Source: Bacteroidales bacterium (GTDB lineage Bacteria > Bacteroidota > Bacteroidia > Bacteroidales > Muribaculaceae). From it: DNA of 58,137 nucleotides. The position numbers were made by a program, and so were the translations under genes. The stretch is from the NCBI GenBank assembly GCA_030536615.1, contig JAUNPQ010000007.1:1-58137 (forward strand), in the 5' to 3' direction. This document shows, piece after piece, positions 8,401 through 18,247 of this stretch. How positions within the stretch are numbered: position 1 is the stretch's first letter; every line of letters starts with the position of its first letter. A model generated the notes under the pieces. It was not told where the DNA came from. It ran no database searches and worked only from the letters and a program-made list of their open reading frames with translations.

Positions 8401-9996
8401 TTATCTGCCGAAAATCAGGGAATAACGGCTCAGAAGGTTGAGAAATCTCAGGTCATCGCGTATGGCGGCGGTGGTGATGAGTCCGTCAGTGTTCATGGTC
8501 CAGTCATAGTAGTTGGCATAACCGGCCTTCATGGATTTTTCGGCGCAGTCAATGGCGCGGTCATAGTTGCCTTTTGCAGCATAGAAGCAAGCTCCCATGA
8601 AATTTATAAATCCGTCGTTGTCAGGAACATTGTTGAGGATGTTGTCCATCCAGGCCTCGGCCTCAGCGGCTTTACCGCTGAAAAGCAGAGCGAATCCACG
8701 AAGTGAGTTGACATCTTCGTTGCTGAAGCCATCGAGTGCGGCAACATGCTCGTAAAATCCGTTTGCAGCCACCGGTTGATTGAGGTGGGCGCCTAACAGC
8801 CACGCGCGCAGCATGAAACTCTCAGGCATGCCGGGATGGCTCATGGATACCTCGCCGAAGAGATTGACTGCCTCGTCATATTTTCCCTCGGCGGCATAGC
8901 AAAGGCCCAGTTCCGTAAGAGCCACATCGTTTCCGGGGGTAATGGCCGTGGCCCGGGCTGCTGAGGTTATGGCGTCGCTGGCACGCCCCAACGCCCGGAG
9001 AATCTGGGATTTGAGCACATGGTGTGAGGCGGTGTTGCGGTCCATGCTGATGGCATGGTCTATGTTGTCAAGGGCATCCTGACATTGCCCAAGCGCTAAC
9101 TGGCACTGGGCAAGGGAGGCATAGATTCCGTGATAGTCATACAGATTCTCGTCTATGATTTTCCGGTAGTCAGCTATTGCCGCCGTATAGTTGTAATGGG
9201 CCTGTGCTATGCGTGCACGCAGGTATACGAACATACCTACGCGGGGAGCTGACTGCATTGCCTGTGTCAGTCCGGTGACCACTGCGGCATAGTTTTCATT
9301 GCCATAGTCAACCAGCGCCTGTGTGGCGCGTGCATTGTTGCTGTCTGTGCTCAGAGCCAGAAGAAGATCCTCCACAGCGCCCTGATGGTTGCCCATTGAG
9401 CGGCGCACCGATGAGCGACGCACGTAGTAGTCTGCATTGTTGGGGTCATAGCTTACTGCCTGGTCAAGCATTTCATTGGCAAGTCCGAGATTGTTTTCCT
9501 TTACGGCTATACGCGCCTGACCTATGAGTGACTCCACGCTGCGCGGATTGATACGCATAAGTCGTTTGTAGTCATTTTTGGCCTCGGCATAGCGTCCAAG
9601 CTCATATTCCACGTTGGCACGCTGATATACTGCCACGTACATATCCGGCGCCATGCTGACCACCGTATTCAGGTCAGTGAGCGCATCAGCGGGCCGGTCA
9701 GTGACCTGATAGATGTTGGCGCGGAGCATATAGGCTTGGATACGCTCGTCTTTTTTGTCTGCCGGAATGTATTTGAGGGCATTGTCAACATCATTGAGGG
9801 CGCGCATGTATTCGTTGTGGTTGTAATACTCATTGGCGCGCCGCATCCATGTGTCCCAGTCAGCTGGATTCTCCTGAAGTTGCTGTTCATATACTTTCAG
9901 GACAGCGCGTGTCATGGGGTTGTCAATGCCTGATTGTGCTGTCGCAAACGTGAATGCGGCGGACAGCAGTATGAGGAGGATGGTTGGACGGTGCAT
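8401..9996 (-). CDS. Tetratricopeptide repeat protein, exported
   Basis: A 531-residue protein with a signal peptide (cleavage near ATAQS, residue about 21) followed almost entirely by TPR units. Repeats with the W-LG-Y-A-F-A-P spacing are visible from about residue 45 to 480 (AYMLRANIYQVTDRPADAL, VESLIGQARIAVKENNLGLA and similar). TPR proteins are scaffolds for protein-protein contacts; here the location is periplasmic or envelope. No catalytic domain is seen. It is the last gene of the seven-gene minus-strand run, 19 bp after kdsA. A partner cannot be assigned. Confidence 0.82.
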   Translation of the reverse strand: MHRPTILLILLSAAFTFATAQSGIDNPMTRAVLKVYEQQLQENPADWDTWMRRANEYYNHNEYMRALNDVDNALKYIPADKKDERIQAYMLRANIYQVTDRPADALTDLNTVVSMAPDMYVAVYQRANVEYELGRYAEAKNDYKRLMRINPRSVESLIGQARIAVKENNLGLANEMLDQAVSYDPNNADYYVRRSSVRRSMGNHQGAVEDLLLALSTDSNNARATQALVDYGNENYAAVVTGLTQAMQSAPRVGMFVYLRARIAQAHYNYTAAIADYRKIIDENLYDYHGIYASLAQCQLALGQCQDALDNIDHAISMDRNTASHHVLKSQILRALGRASDAITSAARATAITPGNDVALTELGLCYAAEGKYDEAVNLFGEVSMSHPGMPESFMLRAWLLGAHLNQPVAANGFYEHVAALDGFSNEDVNSLRGFALLFSGKAAEAEAWMDNILNNVPDNDGFINFMGACFYAAKGNYDRAIDCAEKSMKAGYANYYDWTMNTDGLITTAAIRDDLRFLNLLSRYSLIFGR

Positions 9997-10015
9997 ATGT
10001 GGTTTGTATGGTTTT

Positions 10016-10831
10016 TCAGAAATTGTTTATTGCTGTGCGGATAGCCGAGAGATGCTCAAGAAGACGTGGCAGCCGGTCAAGGGCAAGCATATTTGCGCCA
10101 TCGCTTTTGGCCTCTGCCGGATTGCGGTGTGTCTCAAGGAATATGCCGTCGGCACCGGTCGCTATCGCGGCACGGGCTATGGTCTCTATCATTTCGGGAC
10201 GTCCGCCCGTGACGCCAGAACTGTTGTTGGGCTGTTGCAGCGAATGTGTCACATCCATTATAACGGGAACGCCGCATTTCTGCATGGTGGGAATGCCGCG
10301 GTAGTCAACAACAAGATCTCCGTATCCGAATGTTGTTCCCCGTTCGGTGACGGCCACCATTGTGCCGCCGGCATCGCGCACTTTGTCAACGGCAAACCGC
10401 ATGGATTCCGGTGACAGGAACTGACCTTTCTTTATGTTGACCATCTTGCCGGTGCGGGCGGCGGTGACCAACAGGTCTGTCTGACGGCATAGAAAGGCGG
10501 GAATCTGGAGAATGTCAACATATTGGGCAGCCATTTCGGCTTCCTGCGGCAGATGTATGTCTGTCACCACGGGGATCCCGAATTCTGTGCGGACCTTGTC
10601 AAGTATGCGCAAAGCCGCTTCATCGCCTATGCCGGTGAATGAGTCTATGCGTGAGCGGTTGGCCTTGCGGTAGCTGCCCTTGAAAACATAGGGTATGCCC
10701 AAGCGCCGGGCCACCGGAGCGATCTGCGCGGCGATGTCAAGAGCCATCTGCTCGCCTTCAATGACGCAGGGTCCTGCAAAAAGGAAGAAATTGCGAGTGG
10801 GAGAGGTCTGTAGATATTGGAGGGTATTCAT
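10016..10831 (-). CDS. kdsA: 3-deoxy-8-phosphooctulonate synthase
   Basis: A 271-residue KDO-8-P synthase: condenses phosphoenolpyruvate with arabinose 5-phosphate in the Kdo branch of lipopolysaccharide synthesis, in the cytosol. Family blocks are visible: LFAGPCVIEGE near residue 17, FKGSYRKANRS near 50, TDIHLPQEA near 92, and a DVTHSLQQPN block near 192. Length matches the family. It lies 12 bp after rsmE in the minus-strand run. No kdsB or kdsD is in the window. Confidence 0.97.
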   Translation of the reverse strand: MNTLQYLQTSPTRNFFLFAGPCVIEGEQMALDIAAQIAPVARRLGIPYVFKGSYRKANRSRIDSFTGIGDEAALRILDKVRTEFGIPVVTDIHLPQEAEMAAQYVDILQIPAFLCRQTDLLVTAARTGKMVNIKKGQFLSPESMRFAVDKVRDAGGTMVAVTERGTTFGYGDLVVDYRGIPTMQKCGVPVIMDVTHSLQQPNNSSGVTGGRPEMIETIARAAIATGADGIFLETHRNPAEAKSDGANMLALDRLPRLLEHLSAIRTAINNF

Positions 10832-10843
10832 CAGTGCTTATTT

Positions 10844-11560
10844 TTAAATTGAGGTTGCGAGCTGATTGATTATGTGGCATGTGTCCGCGCCGACCAATGC
10901 GGCTGTCTCCGTGCGCAGACGGTTGTTGCCCATTGTCACGGGGATGAAGCCCGCATTTACAGCCAGTTCCACCTCATGGGCGGTGAAATCGCCTTCAGGA
11001 CCAATCAGTATGGCAGTATCGGCATCCGGTTTCAGCGATGTGGACAACAGGCGTCTTTGCACTCTTTCGGAACAATAACCCATGAAACGTTGTACGGCTT
11101 CGGTCTGCTTCAGTGCGTCCGCAAACGCGGTCATAGGGCTTATCTCCGGCAGTGTGGCTTTCAGACTCTGCTTCATGGCTGAGGCCGCGATTTTTATCAG
11201 TCGGCTTGTGTTTATATCCTTGCGCTCGGACCGTTCGCATCGTACCGGAATGAATGCGTTGATACCTATTTCCACAAGCTTTTCCACAAGCCATTCCATA
11301 CGGTCCATGCTTTTTGTGGGCGCCACCATGACGGTGAGCCGGAAGTCCCACGCCGGGGGCTGTATATGCGTGTCCAGAATTTCTACGGCGGCATGACGGT
11401 TATTCTCGTCAAGCAAGCGGCAAGTGTATACGTTTCCGCTGCCATCAACCACCTGAAGTTCATCTCCGGCATGCATACGGAGCACACGCACCGCGTGGCC
11501 CGAGTCTGACTCGGGCAACGCATGTGTTGTGGTTATGTCAGGAGCGTAGAAGCGTATCAT
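10844..11560 (-). CDS. rsmE: 16S rRNA (uracil-1498-N3)-methyltransferase
   Basis: A 238-residue SPOUT-class methyltransferase that methylates N3 of U1498 in 16S rRNA. The N-terminal PUA-like part starts MIRFYAPDI; the middle has the MVAPTKSMDRMEWLVEKLVEIG block and the CERSERK motif; the C-terminal knot binds SAM with IGPEGDFTAHEVELA. Length is normal. It is 14 bp from the nucleoside permease gene upstream and 12 bp from kdsA downstream, so it is co-transcribed. Confidence 0.95.
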   Translation of the reverse strand: MIRFYAPDITTTHALPESDSGHAVRVLRMHAGDELQVVDGSGNVYTCRLLDENNRHAAVEILDTHIQPPAWDFRLTVMVAPTKSMDRMEWLVEKLVEIGINAFIPVRCERSERKDINTSRLIKIAASAMKQSLKATLPEISPMTAFADALKQTEAVQRFMGYCSERVQRRLLSTSLKPDADTAILIGPEGDFTAHEVELAVNAGFIPVTMGNNRLRTETAALVGADTCHIINQLATSI

Positions 11561-11574
11561 CTGCGAGGAGGATA

Positions 11575-12909
11575 TCAGGCGTCAACCATGCCGCCGGCAT
11601 CGTCTGAAAGCTCAATGTGTGCCGGCACCTGTTTCTTGGGCTGTTTGAAGCAGAAGTAGAAGAGTACGAATACCACCAGGGCATAGGCAGCGAAGATGAG
11701 CCATGACTCGTGGAAGCCGTCAAGCACCTGCTGCTGTGTAAGGCCGGGAGCTTCGGTGAGGGGATTGACAACAAATTTTCCGGCGATGAACGTTCCCAGA
11801 GAAGCACCGATACCGTTTGTCATGATCATGAAAAGGCCCTGGGCGGATGAGCGCATCTTGACATCTGTCTGCTGGTCAACGTATATACCGCCGGAGACAT
11901 TGAAGAAGTCAAAGGCCACACCGTATACTATACATGACAGTATGAGCCATACTATGCCCGGGAATCCGGTGTCACCAACGCCGAAGAGTCCGAATCTGAG
12001 CACCCATGCGAACATGGCCATCATCATCACTCCTTTTATGCCGAAACGTTTCAGGCAGACTCCAATGGCAAGTATGCACAGCGCTTCGGAACACTGTGAT
12101 ATTGAGATCAGGAATGTGGGGTTGTTTGAGAACCAGTCATCAAAGCCGGCATTCTTGAACTGGTTTATGAAAGAGGTGCCGTAGGTGTTGGTGAGCTGTA
12201 GAGATACACCCAATAACATCGAGAAGATGAAGAAAATGGCCATCTTGCGGTCCTTGAACAGTTTGAAAGCATTCAGGCCCAGAGCTTCGCTGATGGATAC
12301 TTTTTTGCCACGTGTAACCGGACAGTCAGGCATTGTCAGGGCATAGAAAGCAAGGATGATGCTGAATATACCGGATGCAAAGAACTGTGTGTAGCTGTAT
12401 TGCAGGGCCACACCGCCTATGGCAACGAAGTTGACCATGAGCTCAGCCACGATGAAGCCTACGGTTCCGAACACGCGGATGGGTGGAAAGTCTTTTACGG
12501 TGTCAAGACCTGCCTGACCAAGGGCATTGAATGCCACTGAGTTGTTGAGGCCGATGGTGGGCATGAAGAATGCCACGGAGATTGTGTAGAGGGTGAAAAG
12601 CGGCCCGAAGTTCAGCGCACTGCCGTTGGCGGTGCAGTCCATGCAGTACCAGCCGGCGGCAATCATGAATGTGCCTGCCATTATGTGGCATATGCTGAGC
12701 ATTTTCTGTGCCGGAATGAGTTTGTCGGCGATGATGCCGATTATGGCGGGCATGAACAGAGAGACAAGTCCCTGGACGGTGTAGAACCAGAATACTTGTG
12801 CGCCAAGGCCGTTTGAGCCAAGGTACATGCCCATTGAAATTAGATAGGAGCCCCATACGGCGAACTCCAGAAAGCTCAGTATGGCAAGGCGTGATTTAAT
12901 TCCTTTCAT
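11575..12909 (-). CDS. Nucleoside:H+ symporter family permease
   Basis: A 444-residue major facilitator with 12 predicted membrane segments. The opening LAILSFLEFAVWGSYLISMG and the downstream GTVGFIVAELMVNF block are those of the NupG/XapB nucleoside:H+ symporter family as found in Bacteroidota. It imports nucleosides across the inner membrane; the specific substrate is not predictable. There is a short cytosolic tail after the last helix. The neighbours are RNA-modification and translation-linked genes, so a role in nucleoside recovery is plausible but only inferred. Confidence 0.9.
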   Translation of the reverse strand: MKGIKSRLAILSFLEFAVWGSYLISMGMYLGSNGLGAQVFWFYTVQGLVSLFMPAIIGIIADKLIPAQKMLSICHIMAGTFMIAAGWYCMDCTANGSALNFGPLFTLYTISVAFFMPTIGLNNSVAFNALGQAGLDTVKDFPPIRVFGTVGFIVAELMVNFVAIGGVALQYSYTQFFASGIFSIILAFYALTMPDCPVTRGKKVSISEALGLNAFKLFKDRKMAIFFIFSMLLGVSLQLTNTYGTSFINQFKNAGFDDWFSNNPTFLISISQCSEALCILAIGVCLKRFGIKGVMMMAMFAWVLRFGLFGVGDTGFPGIVWLILSCIVYGVAFDFFNVSGGIYVDQQTDVKMRSSAQGLFMIMTNGIGASLGTFIAGKFVVNPLTEAPGLTQQQVLDGFHESWLIFAAYALVVFVLFYFCFKQPKKQVPAHIELSDDAGGMVDA

Positions 12910-12937
12910 GATGTAAATGTATTATTAAGGTAATTGA

Positions 12938-13612
12938 TTATTCAGTCTTTGATGATGGTTCAGGTCCGTTGTCATCTTTGCTGCCGGTGGCGGAGTTGTG
13001 GTTGTCATCGGCGTTGTTTTTCCGCCGCGTGAGTATGGCTTTTATCCGTGCTGCTTCTTCATATTCCTCATCATCAATGAGTTGCTTTAGTTTTTCGGAT
13101 AGTTCTTCCAGACTCATTGTCTCGGGATCGGCCTGTGCCGGAATCATATCGCGCGTACGGTCATCGCTCTCTGAGGCGGAATCATTGCGGACTTCCTCAA
13201 GCTCTATGCCGGTCTCCTCAACAATCTCAGGTGTGGTGTAGATGGGTGCCCGGGCCCGCATGGCCACGGCAATGGCATCGGAGGTGCGCGCATCAAGAGT
13301 GATTGTGCGTGAGCCATCGGAAAATGTCATCTCGGATGAGTAGATGCCGTCCTCAAAACGATAGATGAACACTTCCTGTAGACGCACTCCGAATGCCTGT
13401 GCGAAGCTCACAAACAGGTCGTGTGTCATGGGGCGGGGAGTTGTGACACTCTCCAGACGCATTGCTATGGCCTGAGCTTCGGCAGGGCCTATGACAACGG
13501 GTATGCGCACCGGCGAGTCTCCCTCAACAGCAAGCAGAAGTGCAAAAGCTCCGTTCTGCATGGGTGAGTAGCTTATGCCCATCACCCGTAGTTTTATTCG
13601 GTTATCATCCAT
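12938..13612 (-). CDS. Bifunctional nuclease (BFN) domain plus UVR motif protein
   Basis: A 224-residue two-domain protein. Residues about 1-140 form a BFN/DUF151 domain (RIPVVIGPAEAQAIAMRLE, RPMTHDLF, LDARTSDAIAVAMR). After an acidic/serine linker, residues about 165-200 carry a UVR motif (LSEKLKQLIDDEEYEEAARI), the UvrB-UvrC interaction helix pair. The tail is low complexity. BFN proteins have been reported to have nuclease activity in plants, but the bacterial function is unclear; the UVR motif suggests binding of a protein partner. This fusion is known in Bacteroidota. It lies 22 bp downstream of mnmA and 28 bp upstream of the permease. Confidence 0.88.
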   Translation of the reverse strand: MDDNRIKLRVMGISYSPMQNGAFALLLAVEGDSPVRIPVVIGPAEAQAIAMRLESVTTPRPMTHDLFVSFAQAFGVRLQEVFIYRFEDGIYSSEMTFSDGSRTITLDARTSDAIAVAMRARAPIYTTPEIVEETGIELEEVRNDSASESDDRTRDMIPAQADPETMSLEELSEKLKQLIDDEEYEEAARIKAILTRRKNNADDNHNSATGSKDDNGPEPSSKTE

Positions 13613-13634
13613 ATGGCAAGCAATGAGTCTGTCC

Positions 13635-14714
13635 TTATAATGTTATTATTCCTGACCCCAGACATATCTGTGCGTCGGGGGTGTATATTACTCCGAACTG
13701 TCCGGGAGCTATACCCTGGATGCGTTCAGCGCTGTCAACCACATAGTCACCATCATCAAGCCGCGTAAGTGTGGCCTCGGTGAATGTGGGCGCATGCCTG
13801 TTCTTGAAGCGTATGGCTACATTCTGACAGGCATCCGGCCAGAGATTTTCTGTGATGAAGTGCATCTCGGTCAGCCTCAATCGGCGTCCATATTGTTTTT
13901 CCGTGTCATAGCCGTTGCTGACATATATGATGTTGTCAGCAACGTTCTTTCTGACAACGAACCACGGACCTCCGCTGAGCCCCAGCCCTTTGCGCTGTCC
14001 TATTGTATGGAACCAGTAGCCGCGGTGCTCTCCGAGTTTCTTCCCGGTCTCAATCTCGATTATCGGTCCGGGGCGTTCGCCAAGGTGCCGGCGTATGAAG
14101 TCGTTATAGTTGATTTTCCCCAGAAAGCATATCCCCTGCGAGTCTTTTCTGAGGGCGTTGGGCATGTGCGTGTTGATGGCTATCTCACGCACGCTGCTTT
14201 TGGGGATGTCTCCTATGGGAAAACACAGGTGATCAAGCTGACTGTATGATATCTGTGCCAGAAAATCTGTCTGGTCTTTCACGGGGTCAACGGCGGTACC
14301 AAGCCATTTCTTGCCGTCTTTCTCGATTATTGTGGCATAGTGGCCTGTGGCGGTCAGGTCAAACTCATGCCCCCAACGTTTTTCAAAGTACCCGAATTTC
14401 ACCATCTTGTTGCACATTATGTCCGGGTTGGGGGTCAGACCCTGGCGCACTGTGCGGAGTGCATACTCCATTACGCTGTCCCAGTATTCCTCATGCAGCG
14501 ATACGACATCAAAGGGCAGTTTGTAGCGTGCCGCGATGTAGCGGCACATCTCTATGTCCTCTTCAGCGGAGCAGTCGCCCTCGTCGGTATCCAGCCCTAT
14601 ACGGATGTAGAACAGATGCAGGTCATGGCCCAACTCTATGAGCCGGTGTACGGCAACCGCGCTGTCCACACCGCCTGAAATGAGAACGGCTATCCTTTTG
14701 CGTTCACCGTTCAT
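13635..14714 (-). CDS. mnmA: tRNA 2-thiouridylase
   Basis: A 359-residue MnmA/TrmU, which thiolates U34 of tRNA Lys, Glu and Gln in the cytosol. The PP-loop [12 protein letters not shown] (residues about 11-22) activates the tRNA with ATP. The first catalytic cysteine lies in [12 protein letters not shown] and the second in [14 protein letters not shown], giving the expected cysteine pair. The C-terminal beta-barrel is complete. It overlaps the preceding DUF5106 gene by 4 bp, so translation may be coupled. Confidence 0.96.
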   Translation of the reverse strand: MNGERKRIAVLISGGVDSAVAVHRLIELGHDLHLFYIRIGLDTDEGDCSAEEDIEMCRYIAARYKLPFDVVSLHEEYWDSVMEYALRTVRQGLTPNPDIMCNKMVKFGYFEKRWGHEFDLTATGHYATIIEKDGKKWLGTAVDPVKDQTDFLAQISYSQLDHLCFPIGDIPKSSVREIAINTHMPNALRKDSQGICFLGKINYNDFIRRHLGERPGPIIEIETGKKLGEHRGYWFHTIGQRKGLGLSGGPWFVVRKNVADNIIYVSNGYDTEKQYGRRLRLTEMHFITENLWPDACQNVAIRFKNRHAPTFTEATLTRLDDGDYVVDSAERIQGIAPGQFGVIYTPDAQICLGSGIITL

Positions 14715-15625
14715 TTGGCGTTATTGAGAGCGTTGTTGAGGATGTCGTTGAATGTGTTCAGTATGTTGTCTACCGCCACGCCTTTCACGCGTATCCTGTG
14801 AGTGTTGTCAATATAGTATATTTCTGGCTGGTTGCGCATGGTGAAGTATGTGTCGGCCTCGGGCCATGCGCCCACCACCCAGCTCTCCGGCAGCCCGGCG
14901 GCGTCTTTGCGCCATACATCATCCGGCTCGCCGGGGTATATAGCCATCACGGTGAGCAGTCCCGCGTTGATGAATGTCGGGACTGCTATGTCTGCGGCCA
15001 TGCGTGCTTTGGCAATCCGGCAGTCGGTGCAATCCGGATCATAGAAAAACAGGAGGATATGCTGGGTTTTGATGTCTGAGAAGTTACCTGTGGTGCCGTC
15101 AGGGCGCGTGAAGCTGAAGTCGGCGGCCGTGCGCCCTGTCATGCTGTTGTCAAGCTGACGGAACTGCATGGCGTAGCGTGATTTCTCGGCACCTTTGACC
15201 TTTTTGTTTGTGGCCACAGCCTGCACAAACGGGAAGTAGAGTTCCTCGCTGATGTAGTCGGCGCTGTCTGATGCCACAAGTTCTTCTGCCAGCCGGGCCA
15301 GTGGGAGGAGATTGTCAGGTTTGGCTTTGGCTACTTTTGCCAGAAGTTTGTCTATCGAGGCATGGACAGTGTCGGCACTTGCATATGGCGCCACTGAAAA
15401 GAACTGAGAGAGTGTATATTTCAGTCCGTCAAGATTGGAGAATGAGCTTTTGGGGTTGAATGTGTCCCAGAATTTGTCAACTATGAAGTTTGAGCGTTGG
15501 GTGAGTCCTTCTATTGACGATGGGGGAACGGGCATCTCAACAAGCAGCCCGCTTTTCTGTTGCCCGTGCATGGCAAAAGCAAGTATCAGCAGAAACGATA
15601 TGGTAAGAATTTTTTTCATAGACAT
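14711..15625 (-). CDS. DUF5106 thioredoxin-like exported protein
   Basis: A 304-residue protein with a signal peptide ([21 protein letters not shown]). The N-terminal half is the helical DUF5106-type region; the C-terminal half (from about residue 160) is a thioredoxin fold with [14 protein letters not shown], so a CTDC (CxxC) redox motif is present. It probably acts in periplasmic disulfide or peroxide chemistry, like TlpA/ResA relatives. It is the first gene of the minus-strand run ending at 8401 and has a strong promoter directly upstream. Either of the two Met codons at 15625 and 15619 could be the start; the second gives a cleaner signal peptide. Confidence 0.8.
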   Translation of the reverse strand: MSMKKILTISFLLILAFAMHGQQKSGLLVEMPVPPSSIEGLTQRSNFIVDKFWDTFNPKSSFSNLDGLKYTLSQFFSVAPYASADTVHASIDKLLAKVAKAKPDNLLPLARLAEELVASDSADYISEELYFPFVQAVATNKKVKGAEKSRYAMQFRQLDNSMTGRTAADFSFTRPDGTTGNFSDIKTQHILLFFYDPDCTDCRIAKARMAADIAVPTFINAGLLTVMAIYPGEPDDVWRKDAAGLPESWVVGAWPEADTYFTMRNQPEIYYIDNTHRIRVKGVAVDNILNTFNDILNNALNNAK

Positions 15626-15643
15626 ATGCCATTATTCAACCAA

Positions 15644-15675
15644 CAAATTTAAAAAATATTTTCCGGTTATGCAAA
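15644..15675 (-). promoter_or_regulatory. Bacteroidota-type promoter for the DUF5106-mnmA-...-TPR run
   Basis: On the minus strand TTTG (15675-15672) is followed after 20 nt by TAAATTTG (15651-15644), a full match to the consensus. The start point would be near 15638, only about a dozen bases before the first start codon. Confidence 0.75.
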
Positions 15676-15680
15676 CACAG

Positions 15681-15723
15681 ATCCGGCTGCCGGCATGCTC
15701 TTGGTGGCAGCTGACAGCCGGAT
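15681..15723 (-). terminator. Hairpin after the phosphodiester glycosidase gene
   Basis: ATCCGGCT (15681-15688) pairs with AGCCGGAT (15716-15723). A competing inner pairing GCTGCC/GGCAGC (15686-15691 with 15706-15711) shares bases with it. It lies between the stop at 15752 and the next promoter. Only a short T-rich stretch follows on the minus strand, so termination is inferred. Confidence 0.5.
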
Positions 15724-15751
15724 GGCATATGTGGGTGTGTTTTGTCCGTGG

Positions 15752-18142
15752 TTATTTTATAATCATCTTCGTATGGGGGGCTATGTAGATTCCGGGACGT
15801 GTGGGCTTCTCAACCGGAATACCCTGGAGGTTATACCATTGCAGCGGTTCATTCCGGGTCCTGTCGGCATCCGCGCCATCACTGATTATATCCTCAACTC
15901 CAAGTGTTGCTGCGTCATAAACGCTCTCGACACCGGGCACTTTGAGCGAGTAAGGCGTTTTTGTTGAGCCGTTCAGATAGAAGCAGACGGAACTGAGTGT
16001 GATGGGATAGATACCTATGTCATCAAGGTTGAAGATGTCGGATAATTTTAGCGTGATCGTGTTCTCCTCGCCGGTTGTAAGAGGCGCGGTGTCATACCAT
16101 AGTTGTTGTGTGCGCTGTTCATTGTTGGCTTTGAGCACGGCAACTATCTTTGTCACTTTCACACCTTGGGGCACAACCCGTAGCTGCACTGCGTCGGGCA
16201 GGCTGAAAATCGGTTTGTCAAGTCTGGCGGTGAATGATGGCGCACGGGCGCTTGAAAGGGTGAAGTCAACAGAAAAGCCGTTGTCAAGGGCGGTTGTGGT
16301 AAAGCCTTTTGTGATGCTTGTTCCTGAAAATGCCCAGGGATCGATTGTATGTGTCGTCTCTATGGGCATTGTCACGGACACCGGTGTCTCGACGGTTAGA
16401 TTTACGGCGAGCCGGACATTTCCCGCAAGGCCTGTTATCACAGCTTTTCCGTCAGCCAACGGTGTCACGAGTCCTTGGCCGTCAACGGTTGCAACGTCGG
16501 GGTTGTCGCTGCTCCAGTCATAGGGTATTGCAGAGGCCGGCAGCCATTTGTTGCCTGTTTTGGCAAGCATTTCCACTGTCCATTCACGCGAGGTGTTTAT
16601 GAGTACATCGGGATATTTTGGCATCACTTCTTCTGCATCAGTCACCGTGACCGGTATTGAGGCGGTAAGGTTGCCGAGATTGGCCTGAAGCGCATATGTG
16701 CCTTTGTTTGATGCGGTGAGGGTTGATCCGTCAGCGCTCACTGTGCCTGCCTCGGAGGTGAGGGTAAAACCTTTCACGTCCGTATCAATGAGTTTTCCGT
16801 ATTTGTTGAATCCGTATATAACCGGGGTGTATATTCCGTAATGAGGAAGTGAGGTTGCCCAGTCACAGAAGGCTATTTCGGCAATCTCGTTATCCTCAGG
16901 AGCTTCAAGGACAGCGAATACCGCGTTGCCCACGGCACGCTCTTTTCCGTCGCTGCAGTAGTTGCGCACGCCAAGTGCTTCTGTGTAGAGTGTGGATGAG
17001 CCTCCGCCATCAAGGTTCACAGCCTCATAGGCGCCTGCATAACGCATTATGTCACCGGCCATGCCGGTTGCAACGCCCACAGAGTTGCCGGTGCGGCCGT
17101 CAATCACCATCATTATGATTTTATTGCCGTCCTCACTGTATCCTATGCACGTACGCGGATGTCTTGCCGGCGCGTCGCCGCGTTCGCCTTCACTCTCAAG
17201 GGTCTCGCCGTTACCAACATTCTTGGGATTGCCGGATACTACTGAGACCGGATGAATGGCTTCGCCCTCCGGGGTCAGGATTATGTTGTTGAAGTGCACG
17301 ATATCACCCGGTTTGAGGGCTGCGACAAAAGCATCGGCACCTGTGTTGCAGCCGCTTGTGGATGTTCCGCGTCCATGGATTACATAGCCGTTGTCCGGGA
17401 TTGTCATGTCGCCGTCAGTAGACGGTTCAGAAGTCACAACAAGGTCAAACTCACCACCGGCATGGAAAGGCGCGCTTCCCTCTGCCAGACGCGCCGATAC
17501 CTGATGGCACGCTCCGGCATGATCAGTCTGGTTTGCCGAGCCCCAGTAGCGCGGTGTGTAAAGTGTTATGCCATTGGCGGGGGAGCTGACATTGACGCCC
17601 TTGAAAAGGGTTGTTGACTCTCCGATAGCGGCTGTTCCGGTATAATAGTTCAGCCGGCACACACGCGGCACGCCGTCAGTGTCCACGGAGAACTGATAAT
17701 TGCTGTTTGATGTCTTGTATATTTCACGGTCTACGATGGTGGACGCTGTCGGTGTTCCTATCACGGAACTGCCGTTTGTGGCTGTCCCGGATGTGGAATA
17801 GAAGTCTCCGTTTGAGCCTGCGAAGTAGTGGAGGCCGTCATGCGAGTGCGAGGTGGCCATCCCGCGCACGGTTTGTCCGCCGGCTACTTTGTCACCGGCA
17901 CATATGGTGCGTATTGATACTCCGGGAGTTGTGCGGTCTACGGTGAGATAGAACACATTGAGGGGCTTGTCGCCTGATGAGTTTATGAGACGTAGTGAGG
18001 TCTGCGTTGTGCCGGGTCCTACTTTTGCATGGAAAAGGGTGTCGACAGTGTAAAGCGTTCCACGCACATCAAGTGTATTTATTGCCGGTGCCGCTGTTGT
18101 CGTCAGGATGGCTGCCGATAGGAGGATGAGGGTTTTATGCAT
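15752..18142 (-). CDS. Secreted phosphodiester glycosidase (NAGPA domain) with T9SS sorting domain
   Basis: A 796-residue protein with signal peptide (cleavage near APA, residue about 19). Residues about 40-430 match the NAGPA/phosphodiester glycosidase domain: HYFAGSNGDFYS, the RTCIGYSEDGNKIIMMVIDGR block and VNLDGGGSSTLY, the conserved GGGSS motif near residue 380. In mammals this fold uncovers mannose 6-phosphate by removing GlcNAc; bacterial members cleave sugar-phosphodiester bonds in glycans or teichoic-acid-like polymers. Two bacterial Ig-like segments follow (about 440-600), then a beta-sandwich, then a T9SS type A sorting domain (WYNLQGIPVEKPTRPGIYI). The substrate is unknown. A surface role in using host or bacterial glycans is inferred. 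The Por genes in this window would export it. Confidence 0.82.
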   Translation of the reverse strand: MHKTLILLSAAILTTTAAPAINTLDVRGTLYTVDTLFHAKVGPGTTQTSLRLINSSGDKPLNVFYLTVDRTTPGVSIRTICAGDKVAGGQTVRGMATSHSHDGLHYFAGSNGDFYSTSGTATNGSSVIGTPTASTIVDREIYKTSNSNYQFSVDTDGVPRVCRLNYYTGTAAIGESTTLFKGVNVSSPANGITLYTPRYWGSANQTDHAGACHQVSARLAEGSAPFHAGGEFDLVVTSEPSTDGDMTIPDNGYVIHGRGTSTSGCNTGADAFVAALKPGDIVHFNNIILTPEGEAIHPVSVVSGNPKNVGNGETLESEGERGDAPARHPRTCIGYSEDGNKIIMMVIDGRTGNSVGVATGMAGDIMRYAGAYEAVNLDGGGSSTLYTEALGVRNYCSDGKERAVGNAVFAVLEAPEDNEIAEIAFCDWATSLPHYGIYTPVIYGFNKYGKLIDTDVKGFTLTSEAGTVSADGSTLTASNKGTYALQANLGNLTASIPVTVTDAEEVMPKYPDVLINTSREWTVEMLAKTGNKWLPASAIPYDWSSDNPDVATVDGQGLVTPLADGKAVITGLAGNVRLAVNLTVETPVSVTMPIETTHTIDPWAFSGTSITKGFTTTALDNGFSVDFTLSSARAPSFTARLDKPIFSLPDAVQLRVVPQGVKVTKIVAVLKANNEQRTQQLWYDTAPLTTGEENTITLKLSDIFNLDDIGIYPITLSSVCFYLNGSTKTPYSLKVPGVESVYDAATLGVEDIISDGADADRTRNEPLQWYNLQGIPVEKPTRPGIYIAPHTKMIIK

Positions 18143-18194
18143 GGTCTGTGATTTTTTGGTGACGTTTATATGTGGTTTTCAGAGGAGTTTTTAC

Positions 18195-18227
18195 AAAAAA
18201 AGCCGCGCATAAAAGGCGGCTTTTTTT
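18195..18227. terminator. Bidirectional intrinsic terminator
   Basis: GCCGC (18202-18206) pairs with GCGGC (18216-18220), flanked by seven A on the left and seven T on the right. It is a classic rho-independent terminator in either direction. It lies just after the stop of the 18248-19684 gene on the minus strand. Confidence 0.88.
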
Positions 18228-18247
18228 GTGTCTGTGGCTGGGAGTGC

